Source: Larix kaempferi (lineage: Eukaryota; Streptophyta; Pinopsida; Pinales; Pinaceae). From it: 64,000 nt of DNA. Both the position numbers and the translations under genes were made by a program. Every line of letters starts with the position of its first letter. Positions within the stretch are counted from its first letter, which is position 1. The notes below the pieces were generated by a model. That model saw only the letters and a list, made by a program, of their open reading frames with translations, searched no databases and was not told the DNA's origin. The stretch lies in NCBI GenBank assembly GCA_027924585.1, contig BSBM01001445.1, forward strand, positions 868,001 through 932,000, written 5' to 3'. Below, in pieces: positions 1 through 11,010 of this stretch.

Positions 1-468
1 AGGTAGGCAGTTTAGATCGAGAGGTGGTTGAAATGGAAGTTGGGGAAGTTGCAAAACCAACTGCAACTAATCCCAATTCGTCAAATTAATATATTTTTGA
101 TCACATTAAAAGATGTGCGTGAGTTTTTCACAGTGGAGTAGTGCACAATATGCAACTTCAATGCTTAACAACCAGCGTTTGCAGACGTTTTGAAGGTGTG
201 CGCTAGTTTGCTGAAGTGGAGTAGGGCATAATAGGATGTTTGCGTTACTATTAAGCCTGTGGAGTAGGGCATGTGCGCTGGTTTGATGAAGTGGAGTAGC
301 GCACATGTCAAAATGTGAGGTTTTTTAGGGTTTTTCCAGCTTGCAGAAGGGTAAGTAAGGTAAAAGCATCATCTAAGGTCATCATGCTCCTTAATCCAAG
401 TTGTCCTTTTGTGTGATCAACAGCTAAAGGTGATCATGGATGGAGAAGTGCAGATTTGACCTATAACA
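1..468 (-). repeat. Element A 3' LTR, partial
   Basis: Matches 13691-14158 base for base apart from about 22 substitutions, mostly C/T and G/A. In element orientation the LTR begins at 468 with TGTTATAGG and runs off the window, so only U3 is present. It holds a cluster of GTAGCGC/GCGCTAC-like motifs at about 125-305. Confidence 0.95.
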
Positions 469-515
469 GATGCCCCCTAATGTGTGAGGTCAGAGGGAAG
501 CGATGGCCGAAATAC
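469..515 (-). promoter_or_regulatory. Element A polypurine tract and conserved neighbouring block
   Basis: On the minus strand the bases just before the LTR read TTAGGGGGCATC, a polypurine tract that would prime plus-strand DNA synthesis. The preceding 30 or so bases, around GACCTCACA and TTTCGGCCATC, are also found beside the PPT of B (50507-50553) and T (24106-24152), although the LTRs of A and T are unrelated by eye. Confidence 0.85.
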
Positions 516-1795
516 ATTATAATTCCAAGTGAGAGGAGGAGCAAGAAACCGCAGAACCAAGTCACAGAAACACCTGAAACAAAGATCAAGGTTAGTGAGC
601 AATTACAATCTTGACATCATATAGATGTGTAGTGTGGTACAACATGATCTCCAATACATAACGAGGAGATGTATATATAGCATGGCCACTTGAAATACAA
701 GCGTGGATCCATGTCAAACTGAGAGATCATAGCCATAACAACAAACTGGATCTATGTCTCATGGAGAGCCAAATATAAGTGAGGCTCAGTATTGCGCAAC
801 TTGGGTGATAACATAATGAGGTGATGTTATCAACATCCCAAGGTCTTCATCCAAAACAACCCAAGGTACAAACCCTAACCATGTGAATAAATGAGCTGAA
901 AGTCAAACATGGGGGGTATCATTTGATTACCGGTCCTTGATGTATACAGTTAACAAACATGAGGGATTCCACCAATAATGATGATGGGGCCCAAGGTAAC
1001 TAGTATGATACAAAAAGTGTGAATAAGTGGACTTGAATTCGAACACTTGAGGAACCTATTGAATAAGAGACACTGATGTATTCTCATGATTCAACAATAA
1101 GGAAAATTGCCACTGGTGACTGCAATCTCCAAGGTACTAACCAAAACTCTAAACTTCATTCCCAGAGTAAAATGAGTTGATGTCGATGGGAAGAAGCCCA
1201 TTGGAAGGGAGGCCTTAAGGCATCCTCCATCATCCAACACGAGGGACACTCAATTGGTATGAGCTGATATAGAGTAATATATGTAACAAGACTAACACTA
1301 GGATGGCCGACACATGAGGTCAAGGTAAACTACAGAATGGCTGACATGGGCTATATCCTTGAACAGTGAGCACGACACAAAATGACTTAGGCAGTTTTCA
1401 ACATAATGGGGAAAATGATATAAACCTGTAACGTAGGAGACATTAGCAGACCCTCCATATGGTTGGAAGAATAACCAACTGGGGGAGTAAACAACTCGGA
1501 GATCAGGTTCACCCTAAGGTCAAAAAACTAACCCCAACTGATATGATAGACTCAAGTAGGTGCTGTGTTCAAGGATAGGAGTGACTGAATTGCCTTTGAA
1601 ACTGAAGATATGATACATCCTTCTTATCCCTTATTCTTTTTAGATAAAAGAATACCTTTCTTGTTGTTTTAATGAGTCCAAGAAATAATGAAAACTCAAT
1701 AAGTCCAACCATGTGAAAAGTTTAACGAGCCCATGGGAGGAAGGCTCAAGACCTTCTTCATTGTTTACAGAGTTCGAAGAAGAGATAGCAGATTA
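516..1795. other. Element A 3' noncoding region
   Basis: No coding region is supported. The stretch is collinear with 50554-51825 in element B, which shows it is a fixed part of the family's 3' untranslated region rather than inserted DNA. Confidence 0.7.
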
Positions 1796-2195
1796 CTCTA
1801 TAGTACTGATCTCTGGATTTTAGTATCGAGCCGAGATCTGTTCTTGCTCGCCGGTGTTTTCAATTTTAAGGAGTCTGAAAAACTTAAACAATATCTCCAT
1901 ACACCTACTCGTGGATTTTAATATCGAGCCCAAGTAGGTTAATGCTCGCCAATGTTTTCTTGTTTATAGAGTCTGAAAAACTTAAACAATCCTCTATACA
2001 CCTACTTGTGGATTTTAATATCGAGCGCAAGTAGGTTAATGCTCGCCGGTGTTTTCCTGTTTATAGAGTCTGAAAAACTTAAACAATCCTCTATTTACCC
2101 TCTCGTGGATTTCACATCGAGCCTAAGTAGGTGAGTGCTCGCTTGGTGTTTTCATATTTAGAGAGCCTGAAAACCCTAAAGAAGGCTCCGAAAGG
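1796..2195. repeat. About 97-bp tandem repeat, 4 units, in 3' UTR of A
   Basis: The phrase GGATTTT followed by ATCGAGC begins at 1815, 1913, 2010 and 2107, a period of 97-98 bp. Each unit also carries GAGTCTGAAAAACTTAAAC and TTGCTCG/ATGCTCG. The same array with the same period sits at 51830-52210 in B. Tat-type elements are known for variable 3' untranslated tandem repeats that can seed satellite DNA. The 116-aa minus-strand reading frame over its end is not treated as a gene. Confidence 0.85.
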
Positions 2196-2983
2196 TCCTT
2201 TTTCGTAAAATTAGTCTCCTCCCCCGAAAAAGTGTAAAACAAAGGAAGAAGAACTCTTCTAGCGTATACCAGAGTATACCTAGAGTATACCTTTTCCATA
2301 AATAATCCACCAAGGTCCAGAAAAGGGGTAATTCTATGCCTGAGGGGATGGGCCTTCAATTCCTTTAACAAGCTTGAAGAGGACAAGTTTGCTCGGAAAT
2401 CTTGTTTAAGTTTCAATAGTCCAAACAAGAGCTTAAAATGACTTAAATGACAGCTTCTAGGATCACGACTCATGATCTGCCAAATACTAGGATCTCAACA
2501 AACATGTTAGTAATTGCGACAAAAAATCGTTAATGATATGTAATTTTAACCATAAACTACTTGAAATGGTCTATCATCAAGAAATTAAGTCTTAATGGAT
2601 TGATGCTACAATAATTTAGTGAAAATTTGAGAAACATTGGTTGAAATTACTTTACCACCATTTGTAGCTATTCAATGATTAAATAGAACTTTTTGATGGA
2701 ATTTGAAGCTATAGAGTTTTTACAAAAGTGGGTAAAAATTAAAATCAAATTCATATATGTAATTTCAAATTAAAAACTCAAATATCATTTTTGAAATTGT
2801 AGGGCAAAATTTGGGAGCAAACCCTTGATTTTCAATCCTTCATGGCGATCAACTCAAGCAACCAATTGACTTTTCTCCTCCACCAAGTAAGTTAAACTCA
2901 TCCCAACTTGCATTTCAATACTTTATTTGTCAATTTTTTATGCTCAAAATCAATTGTAAGGCCATGCTCAAAGCGTTAAATGC
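2196..2983. other. Element A 3' noncoding region after the repeats
   Basis: AT-rich, matching 52211-52985 in B with lower similarity towards 2500-2900. No gene or RNA is recognisable. It lies directly upstream of the opposite-strand gene, so part of it could be that gene's promoter region. Confidence 0.55.
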
Positions 2984-3105
2984 GTGTGCCCTACTCTGCA
3001 AGAGGCAAAGTAGGGCATACTGGAGGTATGCGCTACTATTTCTCATGCACAGTAGCGCCCATGTGTGACTGTGTGGCTATAGAGTAGTGCACACCCCTGA
3101 ACATG
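2984..3105. promoter_or_regulatory. GTAGCGC/GCGCTAC motif cluster upstream of the opposite-strand gene (A)
   Basis: Several near-inverted copies occur here, including TGCGCTACT and CAGTAGCGCCC. They resemble clusters in the LTR U3 (13800-14000) and in the leader (12836-12962). The cluster ends about 50 bp before the gene's ATG. The equivalent place in B is 53000-53110. A promoter or enhancer role is inferred from position only. Confidence 0.5.
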
Positions 3106-3151
3106 GTGAAAAAAGTGTCGAGACTCAAAAATTTGACTTTTCAGTGGCAGG

Positions 3152-4389
3152 ATGGTGCTTGTTTGGAGGGAGAGAGAACATGAGGAGATGGATAGGGTGG
3201 CTATGCAAGACCCGACAACTCTCCATGCACTTCGAAGGTGTGGTTTGTTGAAGTTTTATCGAACCGTAAACATGAGGGCACTCAATCGATTGCTTCAAAG
3301 ACTCATTCAATATTGGGATGTAGATGCCAATGCATTTGATATCCGGGGAGAAACCTTGGACCTCACTGTTGATGACATATACTTCATTACTAGACTCTCT
3401 AGGAGGAGAGATGTGGTAAAATTGAAAGGATCTTCACATAATATGGGTGCTATGTCGGTGCAATAATATATAAATGCATACTGTGTGGCGGGGACCGAGA
3501 AATCAGGAAGTCAAATCCTAATTCCTAGTATTGATAGCCTCCCTTTGAAGGTTATTGTAAGTATGTTGAATCGAATGGGGGGAAGCGCCACACAACATTT
3601 AGCCTCAAGGCATTCTATGCATATTTGTATTAGATACTTGCAAGGTCATGTGTACGATTGGTGCACTAGTTTATTGGAAAATATGAAGCTTTAGCTCACG
3701 GGTTGTAAGTCCAGGAGTATGAAGAACTTTGGATATGGCAACATCCTTTGTACCTTATTTTTTGAGAGGGTACCTGCTCTTAGCTTGGGCATGCCTCTAC
3801 ATCCAGTCAATCCTCGTGAGCTGAGATTGGGCCATTGGGGTGACATTTTTCTCCGCCAGGGTGGTGGTGAAAGCCACTTTTGCTATCATACTGATGATTT
3901 CTGGGGGTGGTGGGAGAGACAGGTGCTGGCATTCGAGCAGTTTCCGTATGCTGGTTTAGACTTCTGTCATGATCCAGAGCTGGTACTTTCTCCAGGTGGT
4001 GCCTAGGGAGATATAGGTATGTTTTTGTTTTGAGAATTATTTAATTTTTTCAAAATTTTCAAGTATATGATTTTTATGATGGGTTTTGAAGTACTAAACA
4101 AGTGTCAAATGCAGATATTGGACCTGTTCATCCCGAGGGACATCCTAGTATTTTTGAAAGGAAAACAGATGTGGGTGCAACTAATGCTATGTTAGGGACT
4201 ATAGAGAGGAAAGTGAGTCAGCTGAATCATGATGTTCCTACATGTCGCATTGAGCGGATACCTATTGATATGCAGGAAGATGTAGTTGGTGTGCCCCCAA
4301 CATGGCTTAGGTTGCTGCGGAAAATAGCTAGGTTGGTCATATGTTATCGGGAGGCAGTAGATGCCGATGAGGCCCCTCCTTCTCCATAG
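3152..4389 (+). pseudogene. Opposite-strand spliced gene of element A, plant-mobile-domain-like
   Basis: Three reading-frame pieces continue one another: 3152-3466, 3485-3694 and 3719-4016. A GT-AG intron of 98 bp follows (4017-4114), then an exon ends at the TAG of 4389. Splicing joins a split Asp codon, giving DIDIGPV. The start ATG is shared with the B copy (53172). Against B, one codon GAG became TAA and a CAA/CAG-type codon became TAG, so this copy is dead. The WD and LTVDDIYFITRLSRR segment resembles the conserved core of plant mobile domain proteins, which are known as extra genes of plant transposons; this match is by eye. The gene runs tail to tail with aRNase H. Its function in the element is unknown. 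Confidence 0.7.
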
Positions 4390-4569
4390 GAGATGGATAT
4401 TTTATGTATATTTTTGAGGCCACAGAGCCCAGTTTTGTATCTTATGACATGACTTGTGATAGACTTATGATCCAAAACTCATATTATATTTTTTGATATA
4501 GTATCGGATATATATACAGTATCGGTTATTTACATGTGTGTGTGTTTAAATTTATGTGTGAAATGCTAT

Positions 4570-5019
4570 TTATAGAAATGTATGATGCAAATGCCAATCT
4601 AAAACATAATTTGCAAATGAATCAGCTAATGCATTCAAATTTCTTGGAATGTGTTGATATATAATGGAATCGAACTGTCTTTCCAATAATCTAACTCGCA
4701 AAAACTGTTGTAGCAAAACAGGATCTCTAATCTGATAAACACCTGTTAATTGAAATACAACTAGTTGTGAATCAAGTCTTACCTCCAAATGTGAAATGCC
4801 ATGAATAAGAGCATCTCGAAGAAGTTCTATAACCGCACTGTACTCAACCACGTTGTTCATAGTGGGACCCAAACAAACCCCCCCTGAAGAGAACAGTTGG
4901 TCAGTTGGTGAGTAAATGAACCAAGTTGCTGAAGCCAATTGTTGGGTGTGGTGACTGGTGTCATCAGCAAATCCTAAGAAATGTTCAGTCGACATTTGAT
5001 ACATGAAATGAAGACGCAC
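4570..5019 (-). CDS. Archaeal-type RNase H (aRNH) of element A
   Basis: 149 residues, open from end to end. Candidate acidic catalytic residues appear in order: Asp in GFADDTSHH, Glu in NNVVEYSAV, Asp in EVRLDSQLV and Asp in LNALADSFA. This is the second RNase H domain typical of Tat-clade elements, thought to help remove RNA during reverse transcription. It lies downstream of integrase, separated from the pol stop at 5098-5100 by about 80 bp, and faces the opposite-strand gene tail to tail across 180 bp. It may be expressed as part of pol by readthrough or splicing; no independent promoter is seen. Confidence 0.8.
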   Translation of the reverse strand: MRLHFMYQMSTEHFLGFADDTSHHTQQLASATWFIYSPTDQLFSSGGVCLGPTMNNVVEYSAVIELLRDALIHGISHLEVRLDSQLVVFQLTGVYQIRDPVLLQQFLRVRLLERQFDSIIYQHIPRNLNALADSFANYVLDWHLHHTFL

Positions 5020-5097
5020 ATAAGGTTAACTAACAAGCACAAGAAAAAACTAGCTCTACAAAATATACAGCTATGTTACAAGAAAAAGCACAAATGC

Positions 5098-6060
5098 CTA
5101 AGCGTAGTACTTCTTCAGGTAGAGCCCATTTCTAAGCTCAGGCAACTTATTACCTTCGTAGTCTATTAGAACAAGGTCTCCTTCGAGAAACACCCTAGGT
5201 CTAACAGACTTGTCGTACTATCCTTTGACTCGTTTCTTATGAACTTTGTTTGCTGTGAGCGCATCGCGGTGTTTCTTATCTAGATGCTCTAAATGCAACA
5301 AACGTTCTTCCAGTGATGAAGTATCTGGTAGGAGTTGGACAACCAACTTCAACGAAGGAATCTCGCATTCAATCGGAACAACTGCTTCTATCCCATGCAC
5401 AAGCTGGAACGGAGAGAACCCGATAGCAGTATTTACAATTGCTCGGTAAGCCCAAAGAGCAGGGTATAGAATGATGTACCAGTTATTTCGACTGGCATTA
5501 ACAGTTCTTTGCAGAATTATATTTAAAGTTTTGTTAACCGCTTCGACTTGTCCATTCACCCGTGGATAATATGAAGACGAATGTTCTTGCCGAAAACCTA
5601 ACATCGTGTACAAATCGGTCATCATGCTATTCTGAAAATGACTGTCGTGATCAGTCACAATTTCTTTGGGTATGCCGAACCTTGCAATAATATGATTGAA
5701 TACAAAATAAGCGGCAGTTTCTCCATCTTCCTTGACAGTAGGCATTGCCTTGACCCACTTGGTAAAGTAGTCGACGACAATGATGATATAATGATGCCCT
5801 CCAGCCGAAACTGGATTGCAAGTCATATAATCAAACCTCCATTTTGTGAAGGGACCTATTGTAATCATAGGATGAAGAGGAGCTGGATGTGCTCTCATTT
5901 TCCTGGTGAAAAACTGACACGGACGACAGCGTTTCACAGCTTCCACACAATCTTTAAAGATTGTGGGTTAAAAATACCCGGCACGCAGTATTTTCTGAGC
6001 TGTTTCCAACCCAGAAGGATGACCCCCATAGGCTCCACTATGAGCATCATTCAATACTGA
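5098..6060 (-). pseudogene. Integrase of element A
   Basis: The N-terminal zinc-binding part (HSGAYGGH, then CRPCQFF) spans the stop between 5968 and 5946. The catalytic core shows Asp in WRFDYMT, Asp in TDHDSHFQ and Glu in NGQVEAVNK, matching a DDE integrase. A stop at 5218 interrupts the C-terminal tail, which continues to KKYYA before TAG at 5098-5100. It would insert element cDNA into the genome. The whole domain is missing in element B. Confidence 0.85.
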
Positions 6061-7017
6061 TTTTGCTTCTTCTAAATTCAAATAGCGTCGTAAGATGGAA
6101 TCTATCCCACGTCTATACAAAGTATCAGAGATGATGAGATAGTTTTTCGCATGACTTTTCAGGTTGCATCGTTCTTCTCTAGAAAAAGTGGTAGGACACC
6201 TAAAAGTCTTGAGATATACTAAAATATCCCCGTACCACGGGTCAGAGGAGGATATAAGGAAGATATGTTCATCCGGGAATGATGACCCTTCATCAACATG
6301 CACTAAGTCACTTGGAAACTCTGAGATTAACTCAGCGAACACTAGTGATTTCTTCAACTTGGCCGATTGAAAAACCAAATCGAACTCTTGTAAGATTACA
6401 ATCCACTTATTGTACTTCCCATCGATGATGCATCGAGTGAGAATATATTGGAAAGGATTGACCTTTTCTATCATAGTAGTTGTTCGTAAAGGGATGTAGT
6501 GACGAAGCCTCTGCACCGCATAGACCGTAGCTAGTGCTAACTTCTCAACATGTGAATACTTGATCTCAGGAGCTATCAATGCATGGGAGAGATAATAAAC
6601 AACATGCTCCTGGAGCATGTCATCCTCCTGAACTAGTACTATGCCAATTTTGTAAACGGACGCCGCCAGATATAAGAGAAAATATTTTGTATAATCAGGC
6701 GGGCTTAATAAGGGGGCTGAAAGTAGTCCCTTTTTCAAGGCCTCAAATGATGCTTGAGTAGCCTCATCCCACAAGAAGTAGGTATCTTGTTTAAGCAGTC
6801 TCGTGAAACCTTTTGTGATTTTAGCATAGTTTATGATAAAGCGTCTCAAGAAATTAGACATGCCTTGAAGACTTTGAAGTTGTCGCAAGGTGCGAGGAGG
6901 AGGCAGATTTACAATCGCCTCAACTTTTAACGGGTCAACCATTATGCCACGAATGGATACAATAAAACCCAGTAAAAGTCCTGATTCGACGCAATATATG
7001 CACTTATTAGGATTCAA
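6060..7017 (-). pseudogene. RT thumb, gypsy-type RNase H and linker of element A
   Basis: The frame continues RT (LNPNKC, then GIMVDPLKVEAI, LQSLQGMSNFLRRF) into the Ty3-type RNase H with LYLAAS, LVQEDD and YYLSHAL. Where related proteins have Asp after LYLAAS, this copy has VYK, so the first catalytic Asp seems lost. A domain-spanning frame stays open for 349 residues. It degrades the RNA strand during reverse transcription. Confidence 0.8.
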
Positions 7018-8073
7018 TCGAATCTTATATTGTCTGCATCATTCAAACACAAGTCTCAAATGAGCTGGATGATCCCGTCTCTTTTGAGATCGCGTCGGGA
7101 GGTCATCCAAGTAGGGTTCAACTATGTGCTTGATATCATGAAAAGTGAAATTCATTGCTCACTAGAAAGTAGCTCTAGCATTCTTTAAGCCAAATGGCAT
7201 CTTCTGATAAGCAAAGGTTCCCCACGGGAAAATAAAAGCTGTTTTGAGTTGATCTTCGGGTTTGATTTGAATTTGATTATATCCTGAAAATCCATCCATG
7301 AAAGAAAACATCTCGTGTCCCGCACAGGCATCTATGATCTGGTCGATAAATGGTGTGGGATAGTTATCTTTTGGACAAGCTTTATTCAAGTCCCGGAAGT
7401 CGGTACAGACTCGAATGGTACCTTGCTTTTTATCAACTAGAACAGGATTGGAAACCCATTTCGTCATGTCAATCGGGTAGATAAATCTGGCTTTAAGCAA
7501 TTTTTCAACCTCCGCCTTAATGGTGGCTACTTTTCGAGGATTCATAGGATGGAGCTTCTGTCTCACAGGTTTTGCATTAGGGTATGTTGTGGTGACATGC
7601 TCAACGATGGCTGGATCGATGCCTGGCATCGCCTCATAAGACCAGGCAAAAATGTCGCGAAATTCTTTAAAAAGCTTGGTATACAAAGTGATCTCTTCTG
7701 GAGAACAGTCTGCTCCAATAAAAATGTTTTCCACGACCCCGGGTTTGGTGGAAATGTTAATCGGGATGGTTCTTGATATATTATCCATATTCCCTTCAAC
7801 GTAAACAACTCTTGAAGTAGAAGGAAAAGAGGACAAATCAACAAATCCACCGGGTCTCATAGAGAATTCTCCTCTCTCTATCCTGTCTAGATTTGGAAGC
7901 AGGTAAGACCTGTGATGCATATGTTCCCATGGATGGTCCAAGCCCATCATGGCTTCCAAAATGGCTTCATCAGAAGGTAAAACCGTGTCTAAACAGTCAA
8001 AAGAGTGGGTAGAATCCACTGACCATGCAGGAGCATAGTTTATATTTGACTCAGCAGAGACTGGCGGAGTCAC
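7018..8073 (-). pseudogene. Reverse transcriptase of element A
   Basis: From 8073 the frame carries a linker (AWSYEAMPGIDP), the fingers (RVCTDFRDLNKACPKDNYP) and palm (FSFMDGFSGYNQ, WGTFAYQKMPFGL). Two adjacent stops at about 7157-7162 stand where related proteins have Gln-Arg, which fits CAG CGA changed to TAG TGA by two C-to-T changes. The catalytic YLDD follows at 7102-7113. Another stop comes just before LNPNKC. It copied element RNA into DNA in virus-like particles; this copy is inactive. Confidence 0.87.
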
Positions 8074-8094
8074 GATATGTTCTGTTGCAGCATG

Positions 8095-8994
8095 TTATGC
8101 TTCTATGTATGCTACTTCTACAACTGTTAAAGGCACTGATGGTTCATATATAGTAGGAAGGATACACGAATCAGTCCTTAAACCAACCGTGAAAGTTTCA
8201 GTAGATGTACCTACATCCGAACACATGAAAAGAACGGGAGAGGGTAGGTCAAAAGTGCTTATTAATGACCTATAAATCCCTGCTCCTAAACTCTCGCTTA
8301 CTGGGTCAGATTGATCAACTAAAGGAATAGTGGAATCTGATGAAGTCTGGTTTTTTTTCCAAGAGAACGAAAGTTGATCGACCGTGACGATTGTGCCTTC
8401 GTGGGGGAACATAAAAACTTGAAAAACTGCTGATGCAATGGCTCGCATGGCATATGTACAGCTCCTACCTAACAGCATATTGTAATCAAGCGGAGCGTCC
8501 AGAACTTCAATCTCTACAGCAACTGTCTTACCGACAAGTGTAATTTGAAACGATGGTAGAACTCCGTGAGGAGGGAAATTCCTGCCATCGAAGGTAGTAA
8601 GCAGTGTGTTAGAGGGGGCTAACTCGGGAGAACCCAAATATTTCCAACAAGAAATTGACATTATGCACGTAGATGCGCCCTCATTTACGACAGCTCATCT
8701 CATGGTCATAGGACCATGAGCTACCTCTATATTAAGGGCAACGTGGTACGACAACTGGTATTTAATACCAGCCATATCAAAACGCACAGTCATATTGGAT
8801 GATTCCATACTTCCAATCGCTACCAGAAGTGCATTTTGTTGTAATGCACAACTTTGCAAGACTTCTAAGGTGGACATATCACAAGGGGTCTGGGCTATAT
8901 CTTCAACCACATTGTAGTTGGCTACAGCCCGTGTGTTGGGATTGTGCGATGCCCATTTCAAGACACCTTTCGGGATCTTGGGCAGTGGGTCCAT
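8095..8994 (-). pseudogene. Aspartic protease of element A with linkers
   Basis: Two pieces (8994-8695 and 8661-8095) join across a TGA that stands where B has CGA (Arg). The active-site segment reads NEGAS here against DEGAS in B and T, so the catalytic Asp codon GAT became AAT (8683-8685). A conserved LLGRSCTYAM follows. The enzyme cuts the Gag-Pol polyprotein. The stretch N-terminal to it (WASHNPNTRAV) is the Gag-protease linker. Confidence 0.8.
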
Positions 8995-8999
8995 AGGTA

Positions 9000-11010
9000 T
9001 GTGGAGAGGAGTGGAAGATTCAGGAACATCTTTATCTTTGTTCTACGCATCCGATTTATAATTTCTTGCTCATGTTTGCAAAAGTGCATCCACACTAACC
9101 ATATTAATGAGAGTTTGATCAATTGAAGCATGAGTAGTGCCCCCAGCATTGGAGGTGCCAGAAGCTAAACCCTGCCCCTTAGGAAATGGATCTTTAAGTA
9201 CGACAAGTTTCTTTTCTTGAAGCAGCTTCTGGGATTCTTGGAGTAGAGGGAATTGATGAGTGAGGTGATCCTGCTTGCAAATCTTACAAGGGAACTTAAC
9301 CTTCTTCTTTTCTCTGTTACCCTCCTCGACATTCTCTTTATTTTTGGGCTTTTGCTGGCTCCCCTCTCCTTTCTTTCCCTTCTTTTTGTTGTTGGGCTGC
9401 CGAGGGCCCTTTGATTGTTCTGAACCTGGTTTACAAATTTAGTAGTAGAAGGAGAGGTTGTGACGGAGGTCGCTTCTGCAGTCGATTATTTGACGGATAA
9501 GGCATGAACCTACTTAGTCAATGCGTCGAAAGTTGCAGAATCAACTGAATCCACTATGCCGTCAGCATGTGGTCTAGGTTTAGGTCTGCCAAGATCAGTG
9601 TTTGATCATGGTGCATCTGGTATAATCTCATAAAGTAGCCCAGACTGTGCATAAACTAGGTCTAGCTGCTGGGTCCGTAAGATGGCTTCTTCCTCTGAAG
9701 ACACTCCAGAAGTAGCTACTTAGAAATGTAAGGAATGAGTGATTTCAGGTACCACTCTAAAAGGAATTTTGGAGGTATATTGGATTTAATGAGCCTCTTC
9801 CGTCTTCGCCACTCCTGAATGTGATCAGATAAGTGAGTGGCCTTATTCTATCTAAATGTAGACAAAAGATATATCCTGACATCATACCAAACAGGAAGCT
9901 GGAAGTGGTTCAGAAAAACGGTCGCAAGATCCCGAAAATTAAAAAATGTGGCTGCAGGTAACTCAATGTACCGTTTGGATGCAGCACCAATTAAGGTTCT
10001 TTGAAAAAATCTCAACCTAACGGAATCTTTGTTCAACGAGTTCGAAGAAAATCATAAATGGAAAGTGGTAACATGATCACAAGGGTCCTCACCAGTTTTT
10101 CCTTCAAATTTTGGAATGTCTGAAGGTAGCTTAGTAGGAACTGGTGGCCACATCGCATTATGGTGGCCATCTGTTGTTGTGTGAAAGTGTTGTTGAAATT
10201 CCCCCATCCAAATGAAAGTGGGTTTGTACTCTGTATGTTCATCCACTATGGATGGGTGTTAGCCCCGCCATATTGTTGATTAAGGATGTTACCCCCTCCT
10301 CCAGAAAACAAAGAAAAAGGGGTGTTTGCTGTAGGTACATTATTTTGATTCATGTTGTAACCTGCAAAGGTGTTAAAACTAGGGGTAATCGAGGTGGACG
10401 GTGCAGTCATGGTACTCATGACAGGCATAGTTGCAGAGCTGTTTGGCCCTACATTGGGTATGGAAATCCAAGTACTAGGTATATGGTATGACTGTTGAGT
10501 TGCAGGAGTTGGAACGACATTCACTGTGTTACTAAGTCCAAAAGTAGGGGTAGAGGTGGATGTCAAAGCTGTTGAGCTTGGCATGCCTAACATACCAGTG
10601 TTAAAACTGAAGGACAGAGTTGAAACAAAAATTATCTGAGTCGAACTCGGTGTAACAATGGAAGGCAGATTTATAGTATTTGTATTCATACCTATTGTGG
10701 GAGTCTGTGGAACTCCCAGTTCGCCTCCTGGGTTAGTCATAATATGCCCAGGTGTGAATAAATATGCACTATAATCAGGTTGCTGGAAACCGATAGGTAC
10801 CAGAAGCAGATTGTTAAGTCCGGTCAGAGGAGGATTAAAAGGAGTATTAAACTCACCAGAAGTGAGATCCTCAATCTCGACTGTATTAAAAGCTTGCTGA
10901 TATGGAGTCCTAGGTTATGGTTCACCAGGAACCTCTATTTCACTAGTAGCTTAAAAAAGACCACAGGAGTCTATCCTTCGTCGTGGTGGTGGCAATAGTG
11001 GATCCACTCT
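9000..11010 (-). pseudogene. Gag of element A, degraded
   Basis: The Pro/Ser/Thr-rich N-terminal part lies at about 10740-10246, the capsid part at about 10242-9700 (LPSDIPKFEGKTGEDP-like) and the zinc knuckle at 9250-9288. The knuckle reads CKIC-HLTHQF, so the fourth metal ligand is Phe instead of the Cys kept in B. The PYQQ repeat block present in B is absent: QQQMA runs straight into the capsid start, a deletion of about 300 bp. Stops and frameshifts are frequent. The true start is unclear; the frame is open well upstream of the first ATG in the related B copy. Confidence 0.75.

Noticed and set aside
3152-4389. Host gene into which the element inserted
   Set aside because: The same gene lies at the same internal place in the independent copy B, so it belongs to the element.
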